Below, piece after piece: positions 23,262 through 31,142 of a stretch of 47,863 nucleotides of DNA. The DNA lies in assembly GCA_046046245.1 (NCBI GenBank), contig JBJOKE010000039.1:1-47863 (forward strand), given 5' to 3'. The DNA comes from UBA4615 sp046046245. GTDB lineage: Bacteria; Pseudomonadota; Gammaproteobacteria; Burkholderiales; Burkholderiaceae_E. Position numbers and translations under genes: made by a program. Under the pieces are notes generated by a model. It was not told the origin of the DNA and did no database searches. It was given only the letters and a program-made list of their open reading frames with translations. Each line of letters begins with the position of its first letter. Position 1 is the first letter of the stretch.

Positions 23262-23321
23262 CCGGCAGCGGCCGGGCCGCGCGGATCGCATGACCCCGCG
23301 CGGCCCGGGCTCGGCTGCCGG
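23262..23321. terminator. Strong two-tier hairpin closing two convergent units
   Basis: The inner stem is 13 perfect pairs: CCGGGCCGCGCGG (23272-23284) with CCGCGCGGCCCGG (23296-23308), loop 11. An outer stem of eight pairs, CCGGCAGC (23262-23269) with GCTGCCGG (23314-23321), encloses it. It fills the gap between the convergent lyase and Bug genes and touches the Bug stop codon, so it can serve both directions. There is no T-run. Confidence 0.65.
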
Positions 23322-24347
23322 TCACTCCTGCTGCAGGCCCGCCTCGCGGATGGCGCGGCGGAAGGTCCCCAGCTGGTCCCGGACCACCGCGGCCAGCTCG
23401 TCGGGCGTCGACGGCAGCGGCAGCAGCCCGAGCTTGTCGAACTGCTCGACGACGTCGGGACGCCGCATCACGACGTTGAAGTCGCGCGAGATGCGGTCGA
23501 CGAGATCGCGCGGCATCCGCGCCGGGCCGAACAGCCCGCCCCAGGGCGAGATGTCGACCAGCGACTGGCCGGCCTCGGCCATGGTCGGCACGTCGGGGAA
23601 GGCCCGCGTCCGCTGCGGCAGCAGCACCGCGAGCAGCCGGAACTTGCGCTCGAGCAGCTGCGGCAGGATCGCCGGCGTCGCGAACATCGCCTGCACGCGC
23701 CCACCCGCGAGGTCGATCGCCGCCTGCGCCTCGCCCTTGTACGGCACGTGGGTCATGTCGAGCCGGTTGCCGGCGGCCAGTTGCGCGCTCGCCAGGATGC
23801 CGGTGCTGTTGCCGGTCGCGTAGGCGAGCTTGCCGGGGTTCGCCCGCACGTGGGCGACGAATTCCGCGAGCGTGTTCGCCGGCACGCTCGGCGCCACGGC
23901 GAAGTAGAAGGTGAACACGCAGACGTTGGAGATCGGCGTGAAGTCGGCGATGGGGTCGTAGGGCGGCGCGCGGCGGATGGCGGGCGTGTACGACATCGAG
24001 GTCGCGGTCCCGAAGTACAGCGTGTGGCCGTCCGCCGGCGCCTTGACGACCTCCAGCGCGGCGACCGCGCCGTCGGCACCGGCGCGGTTCTCCACCGCGA
24101 CCGGCCGTCCCCAGGCCGCGCCGAGCTGCGTGGCGATGGCGCGGGCGCCGAGGTCGGCGGCGCCGCCCGCCGGGAACGGCACGACGAAGCGCACCGGGCG
24201 GGACGGGAAGTCGGACTGGGCACGCACCGCGCCGGGCAGCGCGGCGCCGAGCGCGAGCGCGCCGCCGGCGGCGATCGCGCGCCGTCGCTGCAGGGTGCGC
24301 GGACGGGCGGCAGGAACGGGAACGGTCGGGTCCCGGACGTCGGTCAT
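23322..24347 (-). CDS. Bug/TctC-family solute-binding protein
   Basis: A 341-residue periplasmic binding protein of the same family as the one at 20238 but clearly divergent from it. The signal segment (about 27-54, RRRAIAAGGALALGAALPGAVRAQ) has an Arg triplet, then VRFVVPFPAGGAADLGARAIA, VAVENRAGADG, HVPYKGEAQAAIDLAGG and FPDVPTMAEAG. The long N-terminus before the core (about 28 residues) is unusual; the ATG at 24347 is supported by GAGGAGACACG. It converges on the lyase gene and is therefore not in the GntR unit. No membrane partner is nearby. Its ligand is unknown, probably a small carboxylate. Confidence 0.9.
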   Translation of the reverse strand: MTDVRDPTVPVPAARPRTLQRRRAIAAGGALALGAALPGAVRAQSDFPSRPVRFVVPFPAGGAADLGARAIATQLGAAWGRPVAVENRAGADGAVAALEVVKAPADGHTLYFGTATSMSYTPAIRRAPPYDPIADFTPISNVCVFTFYFAVAPSVPANTLAEFVAHVRANPGKLAYATGNSTGILASAQLAAGNRLDMTHVPYKGEAQAAIDLAGGRVQAMFATPAILPQLLERKFRLLAVLLPQRTRAFPDVPTMAEAGQSLVDISPWGGLFGPARMPRDLVDRISRDFNVVMRRPDVVEQFDKLGLLPLPSTPDELAAVVRDQLGTFRRAIREAGLQQE

Positions 24348-24390
24348 CGTGTCTCCTCGGTGATGGCGCGGGCGCATGCCCGTCGTGGTG

Positions 24391-24406
24391 CCGGCCTCGC
24401 GGCCGG
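24391..24406. terminator. Short hairpin downstream of the ABC ATPase gene
   Basis: CCGGCC (24391-24396), loop TCGC, GGCCGG (24401-24406). It lies in the 176-base gap after the ABC ATPase gene and before the Bug start. The six-pair stem with a tetraloop is stable, but there is no T-run, so a terminator role is uncertain. Nothing else is seen in this gap. Confidence 0.3.
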
Positions 24407-24523
24407 TCGAGCGCGGACTCTAGCCGAACCCGGGCCGCCGCACGAGACCTCGCCCAGGCGCTTCGGGGACGGACGGCGGGCGCGGCGAGCCGCCGAGGCC
24501 GGATCGGGGCCGCCGAGTGCGGA

Positions 24524-25183
24524 TCACTCGCCCAGGTCCACCTCGCCGGCCAGCCGACGGCCCTCGAGCCATCGCGGGCACTCGTGGTCGGCCACGATCC
24601 ACGCGCGTCGTCGGTGGTCGACCGCCGCCGCGAGCAGTTCGCCGAGCACCGCGCGCGACGGGCCATCGAGCGCGGCGAAGGGCGCGTCGAGCAGGACCAC
24701 CGGCGTGCCGCCCGCGAACGCGGCCACCAGCGCGAGCTTGCGCCGGCTGCCGGTCGACAGACGGAACAGCGCCTTGTCGAGATGCGGGCCCAGCGCGAAG
24801 GCCTCGACGAGGTCGGCTGCCAGGGTCGCGTCCCACGGCGCGCGGGCGATCCGCGCCCGCTCGAGCCAGTCGCCTGCCCCCACGCCGTCGTCCTCGGGCG
24901 CTCCGGCATCCGCGAGCCAGACCGGCGCGAAGGCCTCGACGCGCCCGGCCTGGGGCGCGAGCGTGCCCGCCAGCAGGCGCAGCAGGGTGGTCTTGCCGCG
25001 CCCGTCGCCACCGCGGACCAGCGCGACGCCGGGGCCGACCGTGATCGAGACGCCGTCGATCAGCGGCGTGCCGGGCCAGTGCCAGCGCAGCGCCTCGGCC
25101 CGCAGCAGGGCCGCGGGCGCGGCCGGCACCTCGCCCGGACGCGCGGCGCCCGTCGGGGCGGACGGGTCGGAGGGATCGGTCAT
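24524..25183 (-). CDS. CcmA-like ABC ATP-binding protein with altered catalytic residues
   Basis: A 219-residue ATP-binding cassette with no membrane domain. Walker A is GGDGRGKTT (58-66), the signature is LSTGS (142-146), Walker B is VVLLD (162-166) and the H-loop is DHE (His200). Two usual residues are absent: the base after Walker B is Ala167 instead of Glu, and I find no Q-loop Gln after strand three. The size and the LLDAPFAALD wording recall CcmA, the haem-export ATPase of cytochrome c maturation, but no other ccm gene is close. It may be a regulatory or slow ATPase. It is on the same strand as the Omp85-type gene, 78 bases downstream of it. Confidence 0.75.
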   Translation of the reverse strand: MTDPSDPSAPTGAARPGEVPAAPAALLRAEALRWHWPGTPLIDGVSITVGPGVALVRGGDGRGKTTLLRLLAGTLAPQAGRVEAFAPVWLADAGAPEDDGVGAGDWLERARIARAPWDATLAADLVEAFALGPHLDKALFRLSTGSRRKLALVAAFAGGTPVVLLDAPFAALDGPSRAVLGELLAAAVDHRRRAWIVADHECPRWLEGRRLAGEVDLGE

Positions 25184-25261
25184 GGTCCGATGCTACCGCG
25201 GACCGTCGCGGCGGGCCCCGCCAGGCGGGTGCGGCCGGGCCCCGGGAACGCGCGGCCTGGC

Positions 25262-27010
25262 TCAGAAGCTCACGCGCGTCTTGACCAGGAACTGGATCCG
25301 TTTCGTGTCCGCGTCGCCGTCGATCGGAAAGGCGATGTCGAGGTGCAACGCGTTGCTGAATGCGGAACGCACGCTGAAGATCCGCAGCCCGATCCCCACG
25401 TCCGCGAGCCAGCGATCGGAGGTCGGTCCGGCGTTCGGGCCGCCCCAGGCGCGACCGAGATCGGCGAACGCGGCGGCCCCGACGCGGAAGAGACGGAACG
25501 GATACAGGTCGGTGTAGTGGCGCTGCTCCACGGTGAACAGCGCCCGCTGGGTCCCGGTCTGGTAGCGAAGCGGATAGCCGCGCAGGCCGTTGTCGCCGCC
25601 GAGGGTCAGCATGTCGAGCGGCCCCGGCCGCGTCAGCACGTCGCCCGCGGCGCCCAGGTAGAACACCCAGCCGGGCGCCACCGGCACGTGCCACTGGAGC
25701 GCACCGCCGAGCCGCTGCCGCTCGATGCCCGCGTCCGTCAGACGTCCATCGATCGTCCCCGAGGCGAGCAGCACCTGCCGCCGGCCGGGCTCGAAGCCGC
25801 GCGAGACGCGGCCCGAGTAGAGGAGCGCCTCGCGCGTCGAGCCCAGCGCGGGCGCCGCCCAGCCGAGCTGCAGCAGCGACTGCCAGCCCATCGTCAGGAA
25901 CTCGGGCCGGCCGATCTGGTTGAGGTTGCGCGCGGTGACGATGCGGTCCTCGATCACCTCCCAGCGAACGAAGGGCGCGACGAGCGTCTCGTCGGGCGCG
26001 AGCACCGGCGGCGCGACGAACCCGGGCTCGGGCGCGTAGGCGTCGCGCGCGGCGCTGACGCCCGCCGACCAGCGCTGGACCCAGCCGTCGACGAGGCCGC
26101 GCGAGCGTCCGCCGAACACCTCGGCCCGTTCCTCCTCGCGCCGGTAGCGGGCGATGACCTGGCCACCCTGGTAGACCGGATCGACGCGATCGTCGCGCGA
26201 TGCGACGACGCCTGCCGCCCAGCGCGCGTCCAGCGCGTAGAACGGCCGCACGAGCCGGATCGCCTCGCGGCGGCCGTCGTCGTTGTTCGCGTGCAGATAG
26301 CCCGCCGAGACCCAGGTGCCGAGCACTCGGTCGGCGCCGATCTGGAACTCGTTGCCCGAGCGGTCGACCGTGTTGCTGCGACCGAACGACACCCCGACGC
26401 CGGTGCCGAGCAGGTTGTACTCCTTGATCGACACCGAGCTCGAGTTCGCGCCGCCCGAGCGGCCGGCGGTGACGCCCGGGTCGAGGGTCCAGGTGTCCCG
26501 GGTGACCACCTCGACGTCGACCACGCCGTCGTTGACGGCGACCGGACGGATCGAGACGTCGTAGAGGAACCGTGCGCCGCGCAGCAGCCGCTCGGTCTCC
26601 TCGATCCGGTGGACCGACACCGGATCGCCGGTGCGGAACAGCAGCGCGCGCTCGATCACCGACGGACGGGTCGTGATGTGCAGCGCGTTGGCGGTCCGGA
26701 ACAGCCAGTTCGACTCGCGCGGATCCTCGGTGTCGAACACCTCGAGCGGGCGGACGGTGATCCGGCCGATCCGGGCCCCGGCGGCCTCGAGCTGCGCGAA
26801 CCCCGGCAGCGGCGAAGCGGGCACGGCCGGCGCCGCGGCGTCGGCCGGACGCAGGCCGGGCGCCGGCGTAGGCGCGACGGCCTCGGGCGCCCGCTGCCCC
26901 GGGACGTCCGAGGCCGCCGGAACGGTCTGCGCGGCGCACCATGGCACGACGCACGCGGCCCACAGGGCCGCGATGGCGCGCTTCGTGCTCGGGAACCGCT
27001 CGACCGGCAT
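25262..27010 (-). CDS. Omp85/BamA-TamA-type outer-membrane barrel protein
   Basis: A 582-residue exported protein. After a signal peptide (RAIAALWAACVVPWCAAQ) and an Ala/Pro linker, residues of about 85-180 form a POTRA-like region (FRTGDPVSVHRIEETERLLRGARFLYDVSI). The remainder is a beta-barrel with the lid-loop motif GGDNGLRGYP, the equivalent of the (V/I)RG(F/Y) motif of Omp85 proteins, and it ends in Phe, as outer-membrane barrels do. One POTRA is fewer than the five of BamA or three of TamA, so it resembles short D15/surface-antigen proteins. The ATG at 27010 gives a clean signal peptide; a TTG at 27049 is possible. Its cargo or partner is unknown. Confidence 0.8.
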   Translation of the reverse strand: MPVERFPSTKRAIAALWAACVVPWCAAQTVPAASDVPGQRAPEAVAPTPAPGLRPADAAAPAVPASPLPGFAQLEAAGARIGRITVRPLEVFDTEDPRESNWLFRTANALHITTRPSVIERALLFRTGDPVSVHRIEETERLLRGARFLYDVSIRPVAVNDGVVDVEVVTRDTWTLDPGVTAGRSGGANSSSVSIKEYNLLGTGVGVSFGRSNTVDRSGNEFQIGADRVLGTWVSAGYLHANNDDGRREAIRLVRPFYALDARWAAGVVASRDDRVDPVYQGGQVIARYRREEERAEVFGGRSRGLVDGWVQRWSAGVSAARDAYAPEPGFVAPPVLAPDETLVAPFVRWEVIEDRIVTARNLNQIGRPEFLTMGWQSLLQLGWAAPALGSTREALLYSGRVSRGFEPGRRQVLLASGTIDGRLTDAGIERQRLGGALQWHVPVAPGWVFYLGAAGDVLTRPGPLDMLTLGGDNGLRGYPLRYQTGTQRALFTVEQRHYTDLYPFRLFRVGAAAFADLGRAWGGPNAGPTSDRWLADVGIGLRIFSVRSAFSNALHLDIAFPIDGDADTKRIQFLVKTRVSF

Positions 27011-27059
27011 GTCCCGCAGGAAGGTACCCGCCGGGCGCGGCCCCTGCAAATCGGTCGGA

Positions 27060-27127
27060 CCGGCGGCTGAGCCGGCCAGTCCGGCTGCCGCTGCCGCGGC
27101 GACGGACGCCTGCGGCTCAGCCGCCGG
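27060..27127. terminator. 15-bp perfect inverted repeat after the thioesterase gene
   Basis: CCGGCGGCTGAGCCG (27060-27074) and CGGCTCAGCCGCCGG (27113-27127) are perfect complements separated by 38 bases, within which GTCCG and CGGAC can pair. The right arm contains the thioesterase stop codon. This is the most likely end of the fadH-thioesterase transcript, although an operator for the following gene is possible. Confidence 0.55.
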
Positions 27128-27923
27128 CCGGCGTCCGGACGAGGGCGAGCTGCCGCGACTGCGCGACCAGCCGGCCGTGCGAGTCCCAGAGCCAGCCGTC
27201 CTCGACGAGCCGACCGTCCGACAGGTCCGTCGTGCGGAACCGCGCGCGGATCCAGCCGGGCGCGGGACGGTGGCGCAGCTGCACGGTCAGCTCGACCGTC
27301 GGCACCCAGCCCACCGCGCCCAGCAGCCCGAAGACCGCCGGCGGGAACGCGTCGGCGAACAGCAGCAGCGCCAGCGGGTCGGGCTCGCGGCCGTCGCGGA
27401 AGCGGATCCAGCCGGTGACCTGTGCACGGCCGGCACGGCCGGCGTGGGCCTCGTCCGGATGCAGGCGGATGTCGAGGCGGTCGAGGATCGGCAGCGGCAC
27501 GCCCTGCTCGCCCGGCGAGCGCGGCACGCAGGCCTCGGGCGGCGGCAGCGCGACCGGCGGCGGTTCGAGCCGCGGCTCGGCCGCCGCGTCGAGTCGTCCC
27601 ATCGCCGCGATCGCCTCGATCCGATCGCCGTCGGCCTGCGACAGCGTGGCCCGCACGGTCGACAGCGATCGTCCGGAACGCAGCACCCGGGTCGCCACCC
27701 GGCACGGCGCCTGCGGCAGACCGGGCTTCAGGTAGTGCGCGGTCAGGCTGAGCGCGTCGGGCTGCGCGGGCAGCGCGTCGCGCAGCGCGGCGCCGACGAT
27801 GGCCAGGAGATAGCCGCCGTTGGGGTTCGACCCGATGCTCCAGCCGGACGAGACCGAGCCGATCCAGACCCCCTCGCCCGCCGGTTCGACGGCGGTCTCG
27901 CGGTCGAAGAAGAAACCGCTCAT
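27117..27923 (-). CDS. Acyl-CoA thioesterase, TesB-like double hot-dog
   Basis: A 268-residue double hot-dog thioesterase. The first half has SSGWSIGSNPNGGYLLAIVGAAL and LTAHYLKPG, the second a matching VPTVELTVQLRHRP and WLWDSHGRLVAQSRQL, where the catalytic Asp of the second hot-dog lies (WDSxGRLVAQ). Such proteins hydrolyse acyl-CoA to free acid and CoA. Its ATG overlaps the stop of the dienoyl-CoA reductase gene (ATGA), so the two are coupled. Together they fit a side branch of beta-oxidation that handles unsaturated or unusual acyl chains and returns CoA. Confidence 0.85.
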   Translation of the reverse strand: MSGFFFDRETAVEPAGEGVWIGSVSSGWSIGSNPNGGYLLAIVGAALRDALPAQPDALSLTAHYLKPGLPQAPCRVATRVLRSGRSLSTVRATLSQADGDRIEAIAAMGRLDAAAEPRLEPPPVALPPPEACVPRSPGEQGVPLPILDRLDIRLHPDEAHAGRAGRAQVTGWIRFRDGREPDPLALLLFADAFPPAVFGLLGAVGWVPTVELTVQLRHRPAPGWIRARFRTTDLSDGRLVEDGWLWDSHGRLVAQSRQLALVRTPAGG

Positions 27924-29986
27924 GCGACCGCCGCCAGCCGGCAGGCCTGGTCGATCGCGCGCTTGGCGTCGAGCTCGGCGGCCTCGTGCGCGCCGCCGAC
28001 CAGCGCGGCCTTCGCGCCCAGCGCGACGAGCTCGTCGTGCAGCGTGCGCTGCGACAGCTGGCCCGCGCAGACGATCACCGTGTCGGCGTCGAACAGCACC
28101 GGCGCGCCGTTCACCGTTGCATGCAGCCCCGCGTCGTCGATCCGGACGTACTCCACGCCGTTGACCATCCTCACGCCGCGCCGGTTCAGCGTCATCCGGT
28201 GCGTCCAGCCGGTCGTCCGGCCGAGCGTCGCGCCCACCGGGTCGCTGCGCCGCTGCAGCAGCCAGACGGTACGCTCGGCCGCGGTCACCCGCGGCTCGAC
28301 GCCGGTCACGCCGCCGCGCGGATGGTTGGCGAAGTCGATGCCCCATTCGCGGGCGAACACCTCGCGGTCGAGCGCGGCCGACGGGCCGGCGTGGCTGACC
28401 AGCTCGGCGACGTCGAAGCCGATGCCGCCCGCCCCCACGATCGCGACGCGGCGCCCGACCGCGCGGCGACCGGTGATCACGTCGATGTAGCCGGCCACCA
28501 TCGGATGATCGATGCCGGGGATGTCCGGCCGCCGCGGCACGATGCCGGTCGCCACCACGACCTCGTCGAAGCCCTGCGCGACCAGCGTCGCGGCGTCGAC
28601 CCGCGTGCCGAGCCGCTGCTCGACGCCGGTGACCTCGAGGCGGCGGCGGAAGTAGCGCAGCGTCTCGTGGAACTCCTCCTTGCCGGGGATCCGCTTGGCG
28701 AGGTTGAACTGGCCGCCGATCTCGGTGGCCGCCTCGAACAGCGTCACCCGGTGGCCGCGCTCGGCCGCGACCGTCGCGTACGCGAGGCCCGCCGGCCCCG
28801 CGCCGACGACCGCGATCCGCTTCGGCACCCGCGCGGGCTCGTAGCGCAGCAGCGTCTCGTTGCAGGCCCGCGGGTTCACCAGGCAGCTGACCTGCCTGCG
28901 ACCGCCGAAGGTGTGGTCGAGGCAGGCCTGGTTGCAGGCGATGCAGGTGTTGATCTCGTCCTCGCGGCCCTGGGCGGCCTTCAGCACCAGCTCGGCGTCG
29001 GCGAGCATCGGACGCGCCATCGACACCAGGTCCGCGTCGCCGCGCGCCAGCACCGCCTCGGCCACGTCCGGCATGTTGATGCGGTTGCTGGTGATCAGCG
29101 GCACCGTGAGCTCGCGCCGCAGCCGACCGGTCACGTCGGTGAACGCGGCGCGCGGCACCATCGTCGCGATCGTCGGTACCGGCGCCTCGTGCCAGCAGAA
29201 GTGCGTGCTGATGACGTTCGCGCCGGCCGCCTCGACGGCGCGGCCCAGCGAGACGACCTCCTCCCATGCGAGGCCGCCGTCGAGCATGTCCATCGCCGAG
29301 ATCCGGAAGACCAGCAGGAAGTCGGAGCCGACCGCCGCGCGCACGCGCTTCACGACCTCGACCGCGAAACGCATCCGGTTCGGCCAGTCGCCGCCCCAGT
29401 CGTCGGTGCGCAGGTTGGTCTTGCGCACGAGGAAGGTGCTGATCAGGTAGCCGGCCGAGCCGATGATCTCGACGCCGTCGTAGCCGGCCTCGCGCGCGAG
29501 TCGCGCGCAGTTCGCGAAGTCGGCGATCTGCTTCTCGATGCCGGCCTCGTCGAGCGCGTTCGGCACGTGGCGGCCGATGCGCGACTTCACCGCCGACGGC
29601 GCGACGCAGGCCGGCGTGTTCGCGAGCGGGCCCGAATGCAGGATCTGCAGGCAGATCCTCACGTCGGGATCGGCCTCGCGGACCGCGCGGGTCACGATCC
29701 GGTGGCTCGCGGCCTCCTCGGCGGTGGCGAGCTTCGCGCCGCTGCCGCCCTCGGGGTTCGGCGCGATGCCGCCGGTGATGATCATCCCCACGCCGCCGCG
29801 CGCGCGCTCGGCGAAGAACGCGGCCATCCGCTCGAAGCCGTCGGGCGCCTCCTCGAGGCCGGTGTGCATCGAGCCCATCAGCACGCGGTTCTTCAGTCGC
29901 ACGACACCGAGGTCGAGCGGCGAGAACAGGTGCGGATACCGGGCGTGGCCGGGCAAGGTCGGCGTCGGGCGGTCGGTGGCCTGCAT
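27920..29986 (-). CDS. fadH: NADPH-dependent 2,4-dienoyl-CoA reductase
   Basis: A 688-residue flavo-iron-sulfur reductase that removes conjugated double bonds during beta-oxidation of unsaturated fatty acids. The old-yellow-enzyme barrel (1-330) has GYLISTFL with the catalytic Tyr and FCWHEAPVPTIATMVPR with the His. The 4Fe-4S cluster ligands are in CIACNQACLD and CLVNPRAC. The FAD (VVGAGPAGLAYA) and NADPH (IVGAGGIGFDVAEL) folds follow. The start follows GGAGACCCGACCCG. It overlaps the thioesterase gene and is divergent from the GrdB/PrdB-like gene. The length is slightly above the E. coli enzyme (about 670). Confidence 0.93.
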   Translation of the reverse strand: MQATDRPTPTLPGHARYPHLFSPLDLGVVRLKNRVLMGSMHTGLEEAPDGFERMAAFFAERARGGVGMIITGGIAPNPEGGSGAKLATAEEAASHRIVTRAVREADPDVRICLQILHSGPLANTPACVAPSAVKSRIGRHVPNALDEAGIEKQIADFANCARLAREAGYDGVEIIGSAGYLISTFLVRKTNLRTDDWGGDWPNRMRFAVEVVKRVRAAVGSDFLLVFRISAMDMLDGGLAWEEVVSLGRAVEAAGANVISTHFCWHEAPVPTIATMVPRAAFTDVTGRLRRELTVPLITSNRINMPDVAEAVLARGDADLVSMARPMLADAELVLKAAQGREDEINTCIACNQACLDHTFGGRRQVSCLVNPRACNETLLRYEPARVPKRIAVVGAGPAGLAYATVAAERGHRVTLFEAATEIGGQFNLAKRIPGKEEFHETLRYFRRRLEVTGVEQRLGTRVDAATLVAQGFDEVVVATGIVPRRPDIPGIDHPMVAGYIDVITGRRAVGRRVAIVGAGGIGFDVAELVSHAGPSAALDREVFAREWGIDFANHPRGGVTGVEPRVTAAERTVWLLQRRSDPVGATLGRTTGWTHRMTLNRRGVRMVNGVEYVRIDDAGLHATVNGAPVLFDADTVIVCAGQLSQRTLHDELVALGAKAALVGGAHEAAELDAKRAIDQACRLAAVA

Positions 29987-30114
29987 CGGGTCGGGTCTCC
30001 GTGGGTCGGGGTCGCGCGGGCGCCGAGACGGACACGGTCGAGCGGCGGCGCGGGACGCAGCGTACCGCGCCGCGCGGGTCCCCGCAGCGCCGGTCGGCGT
30101 TCCGGTAACGCGGC

Positions 30115-30142
30115 TTGACTTCGTGCATCCCGCCGGTAGGCT
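30115..30142 (+). promoter_or_regulatory. Promoter of the GrdB/PrdB-like gene
   Basis: TTGACT (30115-30120), 16-base spacer, TAGGCT (30137-30142). Five of six and four of six matches to sigma-70 boxes, about 45 bases before the start codon. Confidence 0.55.
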
Positions 30143-30187
30143 CGGGGCACAGGCCAGAACACCCGTTCACGGATACGGAACACAGAC

Positions 30188-31129
30188 ATGGGCATCGACG
30201 CCGACGCGCTGGGCTTCTCGCCCGAGTCCGACCAGCCGGTCCGCTACATCGAGCGCACGCACGCGTGGTACGACGCGATCGGGACGAACAACCCCTACCG
30301 CTATGCGTCGTACTCGGACGTCCCGTTCGTGCCGCTGCGCACGCCGCTCGCGCGAAGCCGCGTCGCGCTGCTGACCACCGCCGCCCCCTTCCGTCCCGAC
30401 AAGGGGCCGCAGGGCGCGGGCGCGCCGTACAACGCGGCCGCTAAGTTCTACGCGGTCTATTCGGGCGACACCTCGGTGGACCACGCGCTGCGGGTCTCGC
30501 ACGTCGGCATCGATCGGCGGCAGCTGACGGACGACACCGACTGCTTCTTCCCGCTGCCCGCGCTGCGCCGCGCGGTGGCCGCCGGACGCATCGGCGCGCT
30601 CGCGCCGCGCTTCCACGGCGTGCCCACGAACCGAAGCCATCGGCACACCGTCGAGGTCGACGCCCCCGAGCTCGTCTCGCGCTGCCGGGACGACGGCGCG
30701 GACTGCGCGATCCTGGTCGCGAACTGTCCGATCTGCCACCAGACCATGGCGCTGACCGCCCGCGCGCTCGAGGCCGCGGGCATCCCGACGGTGGTGATGG
30801 GCGCGGCCAAGGACATCGTCGAGCACTGCGGCGTGCCGCGCTTCGTGTTCAGCGACGTGCCGCTCGGCAACGCGGCCGGCCTGCCCTGGGACAGGCCCTC
30901 GCAGGACGCCGCGCTCGAGGCCGCGCTCGCGCTGCTCGAGCACGCGTTCGCGCCCCGCACCACGGTGCAGACGCCACTGCGCTGGACCCGCGAGGCCGAC
31001 TGGAAGCGGCACGTCCTCGACGTCGCGTCGCTCACGCCGGAGCGCCTCGAGCGGCTGCGCGCCGAGCAGCGCGAGATCAAGCGTGTCGCGCACGCGGTGC
31101 GCGACACGACGCTGGCCGCCCGGGACTGA
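30188..31129 (+). CDS. GrdB/PrdB-like reductase family protein, Cys form
   Basis: A 313-residue protein that resembles the substrate-reducing B subunit of glycine, sarcosine/betaine and D-proline reductases. Visible family blocks are VALLTTAAPF near 60, SHVGID (104-109), DCFFPLPALR (118-127), GALAPRFHG (136-144), ILVANCPICHQT (175-186) and VVMGAAKDIVEHCGVPRF. In the anaerobic enzymes the site equivalent to Cys180 is selenocysteine, in a U-x-x-C motif; here codon 180 is TGT, giving C-P-I-C with Cys183. Grd/Prd enzymes form an S-linked intermediate and cut a C-N bond. No GrdA, GrdC, PrdA or thioredoxin gene is nearby. A MaoC hydratase converges on it. Function here is unknown. Confidence 0.7.
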   Translation: MGIDADALGFSPESDQPVRYIERTHAWYDAIGTNNPYRYASYSDVPFVPLRTPLARSRVALLTTAAPFRPDKGPQGAGAPYNAAAKFYAVYSGDTSVDHALRVSHVGIDRRQLTDDTDCFFPLPALRRAVAAGRIGALAPRFHGVPTNRSHRHTVEVDAPELVSRCRDDGADCAILVANCPICHQTMALTARALEAAGIPTVVMGAAKDIVEHCGVPRFVFSDVPLGNAAGLPWDRPSQDAALEAALALLEHAFAPRTTVQTPLRWTREADWKRHVLDVASLTPERLERLRAEQREIKRVAHAVRDTTLAARD

Positions 31130-31142
31130 GGGCGCGTCGGGC

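Noticed and set aside
27117..30170. A 1017-codon minus-strand frame that would fuse the thioesterase to an upstream protein
   Set aside because: Upstream of 27923 it is the wrong frame of fadH. The real thioesterase begins at the ATG overlapping the fadH stop.
30725..30736. A selenocysteine codon and SECIS element in the GrdB/PrdB-like gene
   Set aside because: The codon at the Sec position is TGT and the frame is open without any TGA, so it is a Cys protein.
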